64,000 nucleotides of DNA from Rhodococcoides kroppenstedtii. GTDB taxonomy: Bacteria; Actinomycetota; Actinomycetes; Mycobacteriales; Mycobacteriaceae. The notes under the pieces are model-generated. The model saw only the letters and a program-made list of their open reading frames with translations, had not been told where the DNA came from and ran no database searches. Where the stretch lies: the NCBI RefSeq assembly GCF_900111805.1, contig NZ_FOJN01000002.1, positions 124,001 to 188,000 of the forward strand, given 5' to 3'. Shown one piece after another: positions 1 through 7,463 of the stretch (positions are counted from its first letter, which is position 1; each line of letters opens with the position of its first letter). Made by a program: the position numbers and the translations under genes.

Positions 1-173
1 ACGGCGCGCTCGACACCGACGTGCCGTACCCGACGACGGCTCTCTATGCGGCGCGCCTGACAGAGAACGGCCAACCCGTCACCTTCAAGACCTACCCCGG
101 CGACCACAGCGCGACCCTGACCGCGTCCCCGCCCGACGCACTGGCGTTCCTCGACCGGCTCTTCGGTCGGTGA
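1..173 (+). CDS. C-terminal end of a lipase-like alpha/beta hydrolase (partial)
   Basis: Reading from base 3, the last 56 codons of a gene enter from the left edge and stop at TGA 171-173. The fragment starts GALDTDVPYP and ends FLDRLFGR. It contains GDHSATL, in the place where secretory-lipase type alpha/beta hydrolases carry the catalytic histidine. The earlier DTDVP stretch fits the segment near the catalytic aspartate. The nucleophile elbow lies outside the window, so substrate and localisation cannot be judged. It appears to be ordinary chromosome bordering the accessory island on its right. Confidence 0.6.
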   Translation, partial: GALDTDVPYPTTALYAARLTENGQPVTFKTYPGDHSATLTASPPDALAFLDRLFGR

Positions 174-213
174 CCGGCCGGCAGAGCACGGACCGGGCTC
201 GACTCCGCGTCCG

Positions 214-477
214 ATGAACCGCCGCCGCGAGGCGCGCAGTGCGCCGATACACAACCGCATCGCCGCACTGCGCGGCGAGCGGCGCATGACGCGGGCGCAG
301 CTCGCCGAATTGGTCGAGGTCAACCCGCAAACCGTCGGCGCACTCGAACGCGGCGATCACTACCCCCGACTCGACATCGCGCTCCGGATCTGCGAAGCCT
401 TCTCGTTACGCGTGGAAGACGTCTTTTCCCGCACCGAGTTCGATCCGCCTCCTCGGATGCACCGCCCCGTACTGTGA
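214..477 (+). CDS. Small XRE-family helix-turn-helix regulator
   Basis: This 87-residue protein is almost entirely one Cro/CI-type HTH domain (about residues 12-70). The pattern IAALRGERRMTRAQLAELVEV, then NPQTVGALERGDHYPRL, then ICEAFSLRVEDVF is the YozG/HipB-like short XRE fold, with helix 3 at QTVGALE. The ATG at 214 is the first start, about 40 bp after the upstream hydrolase stop, and there is no strong Shine-Dalgarno sequence. No partner gene is visible, although small XRE proteins of this length often regulate a neighbouring membrane protein. The target is unknown. Confidence 0.85.
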   Translation: MNRRREARSAPIHNRIAALRGERRMTRAQLAELVEVNPQTVGALERGDHYPRLDIALRICEAFSLRVEDVFSRTEFDPPPRMHRPVL

Positions 478-1231
478 CGCTCACCCGGCCTCGGCCGTAC
501 TCGATTCACCGCGCTCGTACCGCATGTGCGGTGAGTACCTGCCGGATCCGGCATCACCCCGGTGCACCTGCACACCGAAGGCCCCTGCAATCGGGACGGT
601 GCAGCCATGGTCGACGGTGCCGTTCAAACACATCGTCGCTCGCGGCCTCGGTTCTACAACGGGCGGCATGTGCACGATCAATATCGACACCGATAATCGT
701 TGCCGATAATAAAGATTATGACATGCTCGGGTCCCTGAGCTGCACGAATCGGCGCTAGCGGCTTGGCCAATCCTGGTTTGAGTAAACAATCCTGTAATGA
801 GCAATACGCTCATGAACCCGGCCGTCGTCGGGCAGTGACCTAGCTCGATCGGTGTACTCCCTAGGCCGGGCATCTCACCAGCCCGATGGCCACCGCCGCC
901 GCACAGACGCCGTCACCGGCCCCGAAACCCATCTCCGAATGGGCGGCGTGGGCGCGCAGCTGCGACACCCTCACCGCCGTCGTGCGGCCCGACGGTGACA
1001 CCGCTGTCGACGGGGACACCGCCACCGTACCGATCGCCATCGCGCAGACGTGCAGCACCAGTCCGGGCAGGCCACCCCATGCAACCGCCACAGTCCCCTG
1101 CACGGCACTGAGGGTGGGTGAGAGTCAGCGACTACAGGGTAATCAGCAGCAGCCTGTGATCGGCGGCGGTGGTCACGACGGTCGACGCGGAGGAGCGCGC
1201 GCTGGATCGCCGCGTAGTTGGCGCCAGGACG
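478..1231. other. 754-bp stretch without a confident gene
   Basis: Nothing here matches a family I recognise. Base composition changes inside it: an AT-richer part near 690-800, then a GC-rich part at 860-1110. The minus strand at 861-1103 has an 80-codon ORF with strongly G/C third positions and a hydrophobic start, which could be the remnant of a membrane protein. The opposite strand is also open there, so I do not call it. The stretch may mark the left junction of the accessory island. Confidence 0.4.
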
Positions 1232-2239
1232 TCAGTAGTCGTCATCGCCATAGCGCCCGGCCTCCCATTCGGCGGGGTCGAAATTGTCGCCTAGTTCGTG
1301 GTCCTCGATCTGGCGTGATGCAGTCGGTATCCCCGCCACCTCAAGTTCTGCGCCCCGCAGCTCCAGCTTGCAGACGTTGCACAGGAACGATCGCGCGTGA
1401 AAGAAGGTGGTGAAGAACGGCGCCGGCATCGATTCGCCGTCCGACACATCGAAGTCCATGGTGACGTCGACCTCGATCGCACCGATCAACCGGCCGCGAT
1501 ACCCGCAGGAGGGGCAGTCGTACTCAATGGGTAGTTGGTCGGAATCGAGAAGAATCGCCAGCCGTGGCGGGTCCACGGCTTCCAGCTCCTGCGCGCTCGA
1601 TCGCCAGAGCTCGTCGTCGTCGAAGTGCTCGCGCAAACTGTCGATTCGCGTTTTCGCGTTCGCGAGAAGTCGATCGACCTGTTGCTGCGTTTCCGTTCGT
1701 TGCTTGTCCAGGAGTCCGGCGACCATCGACTTGTGTTGACCGTAGAACTGACTGGTGTCGTGGTCGAGGTGGTCGAGGAAAAAGTTCGACAGGAGCAGTG
1801 AATCGGAGAGGACGCGCCGCGCGAACCTCTCTTCGGACTCGCCGTCGGATCTCGGAATCATGCCCACGTGCGTGGAGCTGTTGCGGCAGTCGATCAGTTG
1901 CTGCTGGCGCTCGCTGGTGATCGGGAGCGGTCCGTGCATGAGAGCCACCCGATCCAGTGCGGAGCGGAGAGTGACCGTACGGAGGCCGGGAATCGCCAGG
2001 TGTGGGGCGGTCGCGAGGGCGATGAGCGCCTTGTCCTGTCTCGATTCGAGAGAGACGATCAACGTGGGGTTTTGTTGCCACAGTGTTGCTTTCGCCAGGA
2101 ACTCGCACGCCATCGGTGCCGCTGCCGCAGCCCTCTGATATTGACCGTTCGACCAGGCGTCCAACGCTTCCGACATGCGATCGCCACCAGCGCGACGGAG
2201 GGCCTTGACCCCGGGTTCTACCTGCGCTTTCTCCAGCAT
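1232..2239 (-). CDS. HEPN-like protein with C-terminal zinc ribbon, possible RNase of a defence locus
   Basis: The protein is 335 residues. Its N-terminal half is helical and contains DCRNSSTHVG around residue 125, an R-N-x3-H arrangement matching the Rx4-6H catalytic signature of HEPN ribonucleases. A helical, charge-rich segment follows (about residues 175-215). A C-terminal zinc ribbon has CPSCGYRG near residue 240 and CNVCKLEL near residue 285. The C-terminus is very acidic (ends RYGDDDY). HEPN domains are common RNase effectors in toxin-antitoxin and antiphage systems; assigning this protein to that role is inference. It lies 293 bp downstream of a DUF4062 gene on the same strand, in lower-GC DNA. 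I do not recognise a named family for the full length. Confidence 0.6.
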   Translation of the reverse strand: MLEKAQVEPGVKALRRAGGDRMSEALDAWSNGQYQRAAAAAPMACEFLAKATLWQQNPTLIVSLESRQDKALIALATAPHLAIPGLRTVTLRSALDRVALMHGPLPITSERQQQLIDCRNSSTHVGMIPRSDGESEERFARRVLSDSLLLSNFFLDHLDHDTSQFYGQHKSMVAGLLDKQRTETQQQVDRLLANAKTRIDSLREHFDDDELWRSSAQELEAVDPPRLAILLDSDQLPIEYDCPSCGYRGRLIGAIEVDVTMDFDVSDGESMPAPFFTTFFHARSFLCNVCKLELRGAELEVAGIPTASRQIEDHELGDNFDPAEWEAGRYGDDDY

Positions 2240-2532
2240 CGACCCAGGCTAGCCGCCTGCGTTGTCGGATTAATGCGTATGACTCGCCCTAGCCGTCACA
2301 TCGAGAAAAGGTGATCGCGCCGGAATGCGTTCGTGGCATCGGCGTGGAGCGTATCCGAATATGATAATCACTGCTGATAGTAGAGATCATGTCACTTCGA
2401 CGCTAAACTCGAATCAGCCGTCACTTCGGAAAAGTACAAGGCGTATCGCTGTGACGAGTGCCCGAGGTGCCTATGCACGGCATAGATACCGATATGAGGT
2501 TGTTGCCCCATATCAATGGGGACGCAATTTGG

Positions 2533-3582
2533 CTAGTGCGCATTGGGGTTGGCGGCGGTGGGCACAGCGCGTAGGGAAACGAGGTAATCGTCGCCAGCCT
2601 GAGTTAGTTTCCAGTAAACAGCGTTGTCGCTAACCGTACGCTTTTTGCTGCCCGTGGTGATTAGGCGGAGGGCGCGGAGCTGGACTATGATGGCGCCCCA
2701 CGATTTGTCGGAAATTGAAGCACTTCCATTAGCGTAAGGCTCGACCGACCAATTACCTTCGCGGTCGTTTTGAATGTCGATGTGCATGTGATTATCTAGT
2801 TTTTTACGAAGCGCCGGCTCGGGCGCCTCGTCAAGCATGAAAGGGCCAAGCACCTCAACGATCTCGTCCCATGTATAAGTCAGGTCGCCGTCTTCTGAAT
2901 CCTGACCGTAATTTCCTATTCCTTTGTGTTTCAGATCAAGCGTGACAGTTTCCTGTCCGTGCGCGAAAGACTGATCCATCTTGGTAGGCGCAGCCGTAGA
3001 GAAAGTTTCGGCTTCCTTCTTCTCGTAGCCAGCTATCTTGGCAGTGAGTTCAGCGATCTCTGCTCGCGTTTCCGGGGTCATGGCATGATCCCCGCGGACC
3101 CATCCAGGCCGCGGGTTGTTCTTGATGAGGTGGATAAGACCCCGGGTGACCTTGGAGCCAAGATCTTCAGCGTTTTTCCAGTCCTTGGTCATTTTTTGTT
3201 GGACCTTAATCCGGAACGCCGCTAATTTCTCAATAGCTGCATCGCTGCGGTCGGTCTTGCCTACTGGTATAGCATCGGGTTCGGCCGGGACAAACCCCAT
3301 CACGGGTATCCCAACTTTGACTGCGTGATCGTACTCTTTTTCGGTATAGCTGAGACCAGCTTCGGTCACAGATCCGTATCGGCCGCCAAGAATCACAAGG
3401 TAATAGTCGCTCTGTTCGATCACTTTTCTGATCAGAGTCCATTGGTCGGTATTGCCAGCAGGGAACAGCTCCATTCCAGCGGGCAGGCAATCCATCTCGA
3501 GCAGCGCTTGCATGACTTCTCGGCGTTCGTCGATGAGGTCAGTGAAAGTCGAGCTGACGAATACCTGGTAGCGCCGGTCCAT
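2533..3582 (-). CDS. DUF4062 (TIR-like) domain protein
   Basis: The 349-residue protein starts RRYQVFVSSTFTDL and continues with ERREVMQALL, MELFPAG, YYLVILGGRYGS and SYTEKEYDHA over residues 3-95. This is the DUF4062 fold, a Rossmann-like domain related to TIR and nucleoside-processing domains that often forms the N-terminus of NLR-like and antiphage proteins. Residues 160-215 are linker-like with a short helical stretch (EIAELTAKIAGYEKKEAE). The C-terminal 130 residues look like a ligand or winged-helix type domain ending in LRLITTGSKKRTVSDNAVYW. There is no STAND NTPase or repeat sensor, so this is the short version. The codons contain many A/T third positions, unlike the housekeeping genes to the right, which suggests horizontal transfer. 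Confidence 0.75.
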   Translation of the reverse strand: MDRRYQVFVSSTFTDLIDERREVMQALLEMDCLPAGMELFPAGNTDQWTLIRKVIEQSDYYLVILGGRYGSVTEAGLSYTEKEYDHAVKVGIPVMGFVPAEPDAIPVGKTDRSDAAIEKLAAFRIKVQQKMTKDWKNAEDLGSKVTRGLIHLIKNNPRPGWVRGDHAMTPETRAEIAELTAKIAGYEKKEAETFSTAAPTKMDQSFAHGQETVTLDLKHKGIGNYGQDSEDGDLTYTWDEIVEVLGPFMLDEAPEPALRKKLDNHMHIDIQNDREGNWSVEPYANGSASISDKSWGAIIVQLRALRLITTGSKKRTVSDNAVYWKLTQAGDDYLVSLRAVPTAANPNAH

Positions 3583-3933
3583 AGCTCGATCATAGTCGGG
3601 CGCGAGCCGCTGAGGAGGGCATCGACAAGCGTTGTTTCGAAAGCCACTTCTGGCGCACGAATCCTAGTCCCCGGCGATAAATACCCGACAGGCTGTCCTG
3701 GCGAAGTCTATTCCGCCGGCCAGGCCTCTGCTGTCGTCAGGCCGGCTGCAACGCTGCTCAAGAATTGTGCAGTTTAGCGACGTCCCGACTAAGCGCATCA
3801 CCTGTGGTAAGTCGTCGCTGCCCTCTCCAGAATTCTCTGTAGAGAAGGAGCCCGCGATGCGCTCTGAGAGCGTGAAGCCGCACCCTTTGATAGGGAAGAA
3901 CTGGTCAGAATGAGTTCACGCGACTCCTGAGTC
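3583..3933. other. 351-bp gap within the defence-like segment
   Basis: No convincing ORF on either strand. It lies between the start of the DUF4062 gene and the stop of the next minus-strand gene, so it may carry the DUF4062 promoter. The only ORFs present are extensions of shadows of the DUF4062 gene. Confidence 0.4.
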
Positions 3934-4290
3934 TCAGAAGAGGTTTTGGTACCCGCATCTAGGGCAGGCGGTGTACGCGTCAGCGTTGCTGCCGTCTTCC
4001 CACGCTGCAATGAACTCGCCGCCTGTCATCGACCTGTCGCACCTCACGCATTGACGCTGCGATGATGACTCTCGCGGCGACGGTTCACGTTCGACGAGGC
4101 GGGTGTTGTCCTCCAAAACGAACTCTACGTTGCAGGCGACGCACCCCCAACCCTGCAGTCCCCGCTGGCAGTAAGGGCAGTTATCGATTGCGGAGTAGTC
4201 GAAGTTGTCGTCAGCTACCTCGCCGGACCCAGTATTGTCCGGGCCACTTGACCTGCTGCCAATGCCTAGGAGCCTGTTCACGAAGGACAT
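3934..4290 (-). CDS. Small protein with four CxxC zinc-binding knuckles
   Basis: The 118-residue protein has four CxxC pairs: CPYC (about 37), CVAC (about 49), CVRC (about 81) and CPRC (about 107). These make two zinc ribbons, the first CPYC/CVAC and the second CVRC/CPRC, separated by an acidic, variable linker. There is no membrane segment or catalytic motif. The ATG at 4290 (MSFVNRLLGIG) is preferred; a GTG at 4308 would add six residues, and neither has a clear ribosome binding site. Zinc-ribbon proteins of this kind usually bind nucleic acid or act as adaptors, but the function here is unknown. It sits inside the same low-GC run as the HEPN and DUF4062 genes. Confidence 0.65.
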   Translation of the reverse strand: MSFVNRLLGIGSRSSGPDNTGSGEVADDNFDYSAIDNCPYCQRGLQGWGCVACNVEFVLEDNTRLVEREPSPRESSSQRQCVRCDRSMTGGEFIAAWEDGSNADAYTACPRCGYQNLF

Positions 4291-4363
4291 GGTTGCGATT
4301 CTACGCACGGCGTGAAGAGATATTCTTGACGAGGATGTCGAACGCGTCCGTGTAGGTAGCGAG

Positions 4364-4397
4364 CACCTCCGAGCTGGCGGCGCCAGCTCGGTAGGTG
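4364..4397. terminator. Strong inverted repeat, probable terminator
   Basis: CCGAGCTGGC (4369-4378) pairs perfectly with GCCAGCTCGG (4382-4391) across a 3-nt loop. CACCT and AGGTG extend the stem outward after a one-base bulge. It lies 75 bp beyond the stop of the minus-strand gene at 4472-4927 and before the zinc-ribbon gene, where a terminator would fit. It has no T-run, as is common in high-GC actinobacteria. A protein-binding palindrome is the alternative. Confidence 0.5.
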
Positions 4398-4471
4398 GTT
4401 CCTGGCGTCGCGCCCAGTGGGAACACCCTTTCCTTCACCTGCGGGCGGGTTGAGGCCGACCCGCGGCAGGA

Positions 4472-4927
4472 TCAAGTAGCGCTCGACCGGCTCGGCTCGA
4501 CGTCGCCCGGATCGCCGGAGGGCTCCGCGTTGCGGAACAGTAGGCCAGCGGGCACCACACGGGTGGGCTGGTCGTTTGGCGAGTGTTGAACCAGCGCAAA
4601 CTCCCAGAGAGAAGCAATCACATCGCGACTGTTTTGTATCGCCACCCCCGACAAGCCAAGCTCGTTCGCGATGGCTTCCGGCTTCAGGCCGAGGGGTGAA
4701 TTAGGATCAGTCGAACTCGGACTCGGCGCCTCGGGTTCCTCATCCGCCTGCCTTCGACGGTGCTCCTCGGCTAGTTGCTCGAGGCTCATGTCCAGGATGC
4801 GCGCGGCATTTTCCGGCACGGGTTGGTGCGCGTCCGTCGCTACCTTCGCGGCAAGCCGAGCCGAGGACTTGGCACTGCGCGCGTACCGCTCGGGCGGCAG
4901 TGCAATGATGCGATCCCTCAAGGTCAT
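4472..4927 (-). CDS. Unrecognised 151-residue protein
   Basis: The ATG at 4927 follows a good Shine-Dalgarno sequence (GAGGGAGG about 9 bp upstream), so this is very probably translated. The N-terminal third (MTLRDRIIALPPERYARSAK) is basic and helical. The middle is rich in Glu, Pro and Ser. Residues 80-120 (GLKPEAIANELGLSGVAIQN) resemble a small winged or helix-turn-helix segment followed by WEFALVQHS. There are no membrane segments or catalytic motifs. I do not recognise the family. It is the first gene after the membrane protein at 4992-5696 on the same strand, with 64 bp between them. Confidence 0.55.
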   Translation of the reverse strand: MTLRDRIIALPPERYARSAKSSARLAAKVATDAHQPVPENAARILDMSLEQLAEEHRRRQADEEPEAPSPSSTDPNSPLGLKPEAIANELGLSGVAIQNSRDVIASLWEFALVQHSPNDQPTRVVPAGLLFRNAEPSGDPGDVEPSRSSAT

Positions 4928-4991
4928 GACGTCGACCTCCCTCTGTATTCATTATGCGCTTGAAGAGTGCAGTTCGCTCGGCCGTCGCACG

Positions 4992-5696
4992 CTAGTGGGC
5001 ATCGACCACGAGCCGGCTGTACTCACCGATGCCTACAAGCAGCGTTGGGTCACCCAGCGCTTTGGCGTCGTCGTACAGGCTTTCGAGCATCATCACCGCT
5101 ATATCTACCGGCACTTCACCCGGCGCTGCCATGTCCTTGCCCTGGTGTAACGCAACGATCCAAGTGAACTTCTCCCAGCAACGATTCACAGCTGTGCTGT
5201 TTGTGTCCGCCTCACGTTGTTCGACGTCGGCGGTGTAGGTCTGTCTAAACTGCTTCTCACCTGCCGCAACCTGCAGGCGAACCCCCCTCAAGACGGTTTG
5301 GCTCGCCGCCCGTTGCGCGCGAAAAGCGACCGCGGCGGCGCTTACTGCCGCCAACCCGCCGATGATGACTGCGGCCGGCTGCGCCGCGATCCGCCAGAAT
5401 TCCGTCGAGTACGGCACGGCGGCGGACCGCCCGATGATGCCGCCAACGATGAACAGGAGCGCCCCGATAAGACCGAGCACTAGGCGCGGGAACTCACTCC
5501 CATGGGTGTCTCCCTCGCCTGCGGGACAGTCCGACGTGTTTGGAGCCGGTCTGTCTGTGTGCCCCGCATCTGCCGCAGAGTCGGCGCGCGATGCCGAGGC
5601 TTCGCCCGGCCCGGCGGCGGCAGTGTCATGTGGTCCCACTGGCAGGAACTTACCGGCCCATCTTGGGCCTCGACTTTGATCGCTCGAAGCTTCCAA
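4992..5696 (-). CDS. Unknown two-helix membrane protein
   Basis: About 234 residues. A long polar N-terminus, rich in Ala, Asp and Pro, is followed by two hydrophobic segments: FPRLVLGLIGALLFIVGGII (about 69-88) and PAAVIIGGLAAVSAAAVAF (about 108-126). A C-terminal cytoplasmic helical domain follows (QFRQTYTADVEQREADTNST, then YDDAKALGDPTLL). The layout recalls phage- or element-encoded membrane proteins in actinobacteria whose tail is coiled coil. The start is uncertain: base 5696 is a TTG, and a GTG at 5639 is an alternative. No function can be assigned. Confidence 0.5.
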   Translation of the reverse strand: MEASSDQSRGPRWAGKFLPVGPHDTAAAGPGEASASRADSAADAGHTDRPAPNTSDCPAGEGDTHGSEFPRLVLGLIGALLFIVGGIIGRSAAVPYSTEFWRIAAQPAAVIIGGLAAVSAAAVAFRAQRAASQTVLRGVRLQVAAGEKQFRQTYTADVEQREADTNSTAVNRCWEKFTWIVALHQGKDMAAPGEVPVDIAVMMLESLYDDAKALGDPTLLVGIGEYSRLVVDAH

Positions 5697-5789
5697 GCTG
5701 TAGCGCGTTCATGCATGGTCCTACGGCCCGGCGAAGGACCCTGACATCTCCGGTATCGCCGATTCTGAACTGCCCAGTGACCACTTGAG

Positions 5790-5805
5790 TGTGATTTGTG
5801 TCACA
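5790..5805. promoter_or_regulatory. Perfect CRP/GlxR-type palindrome
   Basis: TGTGATTTGTGTCACA is an exact TGTGA-N6-TCACA match. In actinobacteria this is the binding consensus of CRP-family regulators (GlxR, Cmr/CRP). It lies 119 bp upstream of the probable ATG (5924) of the sigma-factor-like gene. That placement also argues against the longer reading of that gene from 5798, which would put the site inside coding sequence. Binding is inferred from sequence only. Confidence 0.6.
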
Positions 5806-5923
5806 TTTGGCCGCGCTGTCAGCCGACCCGAACTACGTCCTCATACAACTGCTTCGCAGTTGCGGCCGGCCTCGCGAATCGCGGGACAGGTTTCCGACGC
5901 GCACGTACACCCTGGAGGGTTTC

Positions 5924-6805
5924 ATGTCTGCAAGATCGACGATCGAGCTGAACGAACGGTTAGAAGCACTACTTAGTAAGGCTCAAATGACCGGGTCTCG
6001 CACTCGATCCGGGAAGTTCACTGTCGCAACATCAGCTTTGATCGAAGCGTTGTGGAGCCCGGCCATCGGAACGCTGCACAACATCTTGGAGTCCGGTCGC
6101 ATCATCACGAGCGGTCCGGTCAACGCGGCCATGCGGATCGACTACCGCGACCTCGAGCTGATGCGCATTGACCACGACTCACGTGACGATCTGAGCGTAA
6201 GCATGGCTGTCGCAGCCCTCCCCGACTTCGTCACGAACGTGGTGGATGGCCGCAGATGGGATCGTAGTCAGTCCTCCCTCCTGACCTACTTCGTGAACGC
6301 ATGCCTGCTTCGGAAAGTCCCTGTGGTGAACCAGTGGACTCGACCACACCGGGCGGCTCGACGACTGGTCGCTCGGGCCGACACCGACACAACGAATGTC
6401 CTGACAATCGAGATGTCGGACGTCCCGTACGCCCGCACAGCTGCGGAGCGACTGGTAGCCGAGGCGAGCCCCCAAGTCCCTACGTTGCTCGCAGCACTGC
6501 TGCGTGGTGAAACCACTTCGTCAGCGGCACGCGAGATGGGAATCAGTGCTGGATCCGCTCGCTCAATGCTGTTTCGTTTCCGGAAAGGCGTCGTGGTGCC
6601 TCTGGTGGCGGCGGGCGTCCTTGAGCCGATGCCGGGGACTGTAGTTGCCAACTTGCACTACTACACCGATGGTGATGACTACGCGCCGTATGCACCGTCA
6701 GCGTCCAGCTCATTGTCACCGACGCTGCGGGATTCGTTCGACGAACAGTACTGGGAACCGTCCGCCCCTGTTGACGTGAACGGAGATGTGGACGATGTCT
6801 TCTGA
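5924..6805 (+). CDS. Sigma-70-like protein of an actinobacterial accessory element
   Basis: The start at ATG 5924 (MSARSTIELNERLEALL) is chosen because CTGGAGGG lies 8 bp upstream; the reading frame is open further upstream but crosses the CRP palindrome. The protein is 293 residues. Around residues 140-175, SLLTYFVNACLLRKVPVVNQW is the region-2-like signature of divergent sigma-70-family proteins found on actinobacterial mobile elements. Residues 205-250 (LLAALLRGETTSSAAREMGI, then GSARSMLFRFRKGV) form a region-4-like HTH. The C-terminus is acidic and low-complexity. It may direct transcription of element genes or act as a regulator with an HTH; no anti-sigma factor is evident unless the small membrane protein that overlaps its end plays that role, which is conjecture. 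Confidence 0.6.
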   Translation: MSARSTIELNERLEALLSKAQMTGSRTRSGKFTVATSALIEALWSPAIGTLHNILESGRIITSGPVNAAMRIDYRDLELMRIDHDSRDDLSVSMAVAALPDFVTNVVDGRRWDRSQSSLLTYFVNACLLRKVPVVNQWTRPHRAARRLVARADTDTTNVLTIEMSDVPYARTAAERLVAEASPQVPTLLAALLRGETTSSAAREMGISAGSARSMLFRFRKGVVVPLVAAGVLEPMPGTVVANLHYYTDGDDYAPYAPSASSSLSPTLRDSFDEQYWEPSAPVDVNGDVDDVF

Positions 6806-7028
6806 TCATCAGGGGCGACCAGAGTCGCACCTCTACCGGTGGTACATCCACCCGCTCACATCGCTTATCGTGCTGGCCGCCCTCAGTTTGGTGATCGCAG
6901 CGGCTCTCGGCCGCGATGTCGGAACGCTGGCGTTCTTCGGCATGCTTGACTTCCTCCGCGGGTGCATCGAACAGATTGGCGAAGGCGGAAGCCGCAGCTC
7001 GGGGGACCCCGAGTTGGATGAGGGATGA
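6795..7028 (+). CDS. Small membrane protein overlapping the sigma-like gene
   Basis: The ATG at 6795 overlaps the end of the upstream gene by 11 bp, and GGAG at 6782-6785 serves as ribosome binding site; an in-frame ATG at 6786 is possible. The product is about 77 residues with one or two hydrophobic stretches (HPLTSLIVLAALSLVIAAAL, about 19-38, then GTLAFFGMLDFL) and an acidic tail. Overlap with the sigma-like gene implies co-translation. The TGA at 7026 is followed by 84 more open codons in the same frame (to TAG 7281-7283), so the gene may be a truncated longer form. Function unknown. Confidence 0.5.
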   Translation: MSSDHQGRPESHLYRWYIHPLTSLIVLAALSLVIAAALGRDVGTLAFFGMLDFLRGCIEQIGEGGSRSSGDPELDEG

Positions 7029-7463
7029 GGAACGGAAGTTAAGCCGGGAAGGCGCCGTACACCTCGATGGAAACCAACCGCGCCTTTAGATGCGCAGTGG
7101 CCTCTGCCGGATTTGGCTGACCCGGCAGCGGCGTGGCGAGACGCTGAACTCGCCCCCGGTTCGGCCATCCGGGATCGCAAACGCCGCTACGTGGGCGCCA
7201 GACCGCGTCTTTATCGTGCGGCTGAGGCACGAGCCGGGCCGGATCGCGACTACGGACGTTACGATGTGCTCGTTCGACCGTAGATGAGGGTCACGGTCGA
7301 GCGTCCCCCACCAGCGCGTGCGCCGGTGTCGGCGCGGTACGTCCGCCCGAGGCCAGGTGGCCTGTGCGCTGGATCGACGCTCCCGAGGGACCCTCGTGTT
7401 CACTCTCGTCTCCACCGCCACGCACCATCACTTGGCTCCCGTCCGTCCGACCGCGGTCGTGCT
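7029..7463 (+). other. 435-bp stretch: in-frame continuation after TGA, then the leader of the TraD-like gene
   Basis: Bases 7029-7283 continue the frame of the small membrane protein for 84 codons after its TGA. The later part reads like protein (PLPDLADPAAAWRDAEL and RDRKRRYVGARPRLYRAAEA) but has no start codon of its own near the beginning. Bases 7284-7463 are open in the frame of the coupling protein but encode an Arg/Pro-rich stretch without family resemblance. No promoter or terminator stands out. Confidence 0.35.

Noticed and set aside
5798..5923. Longer start for the sigma-like gene at 5798
   Set aside because: It overlaps the CRP palindrome, while ATG 5924 has a good ribosome binding site and a sensible N-terminus.
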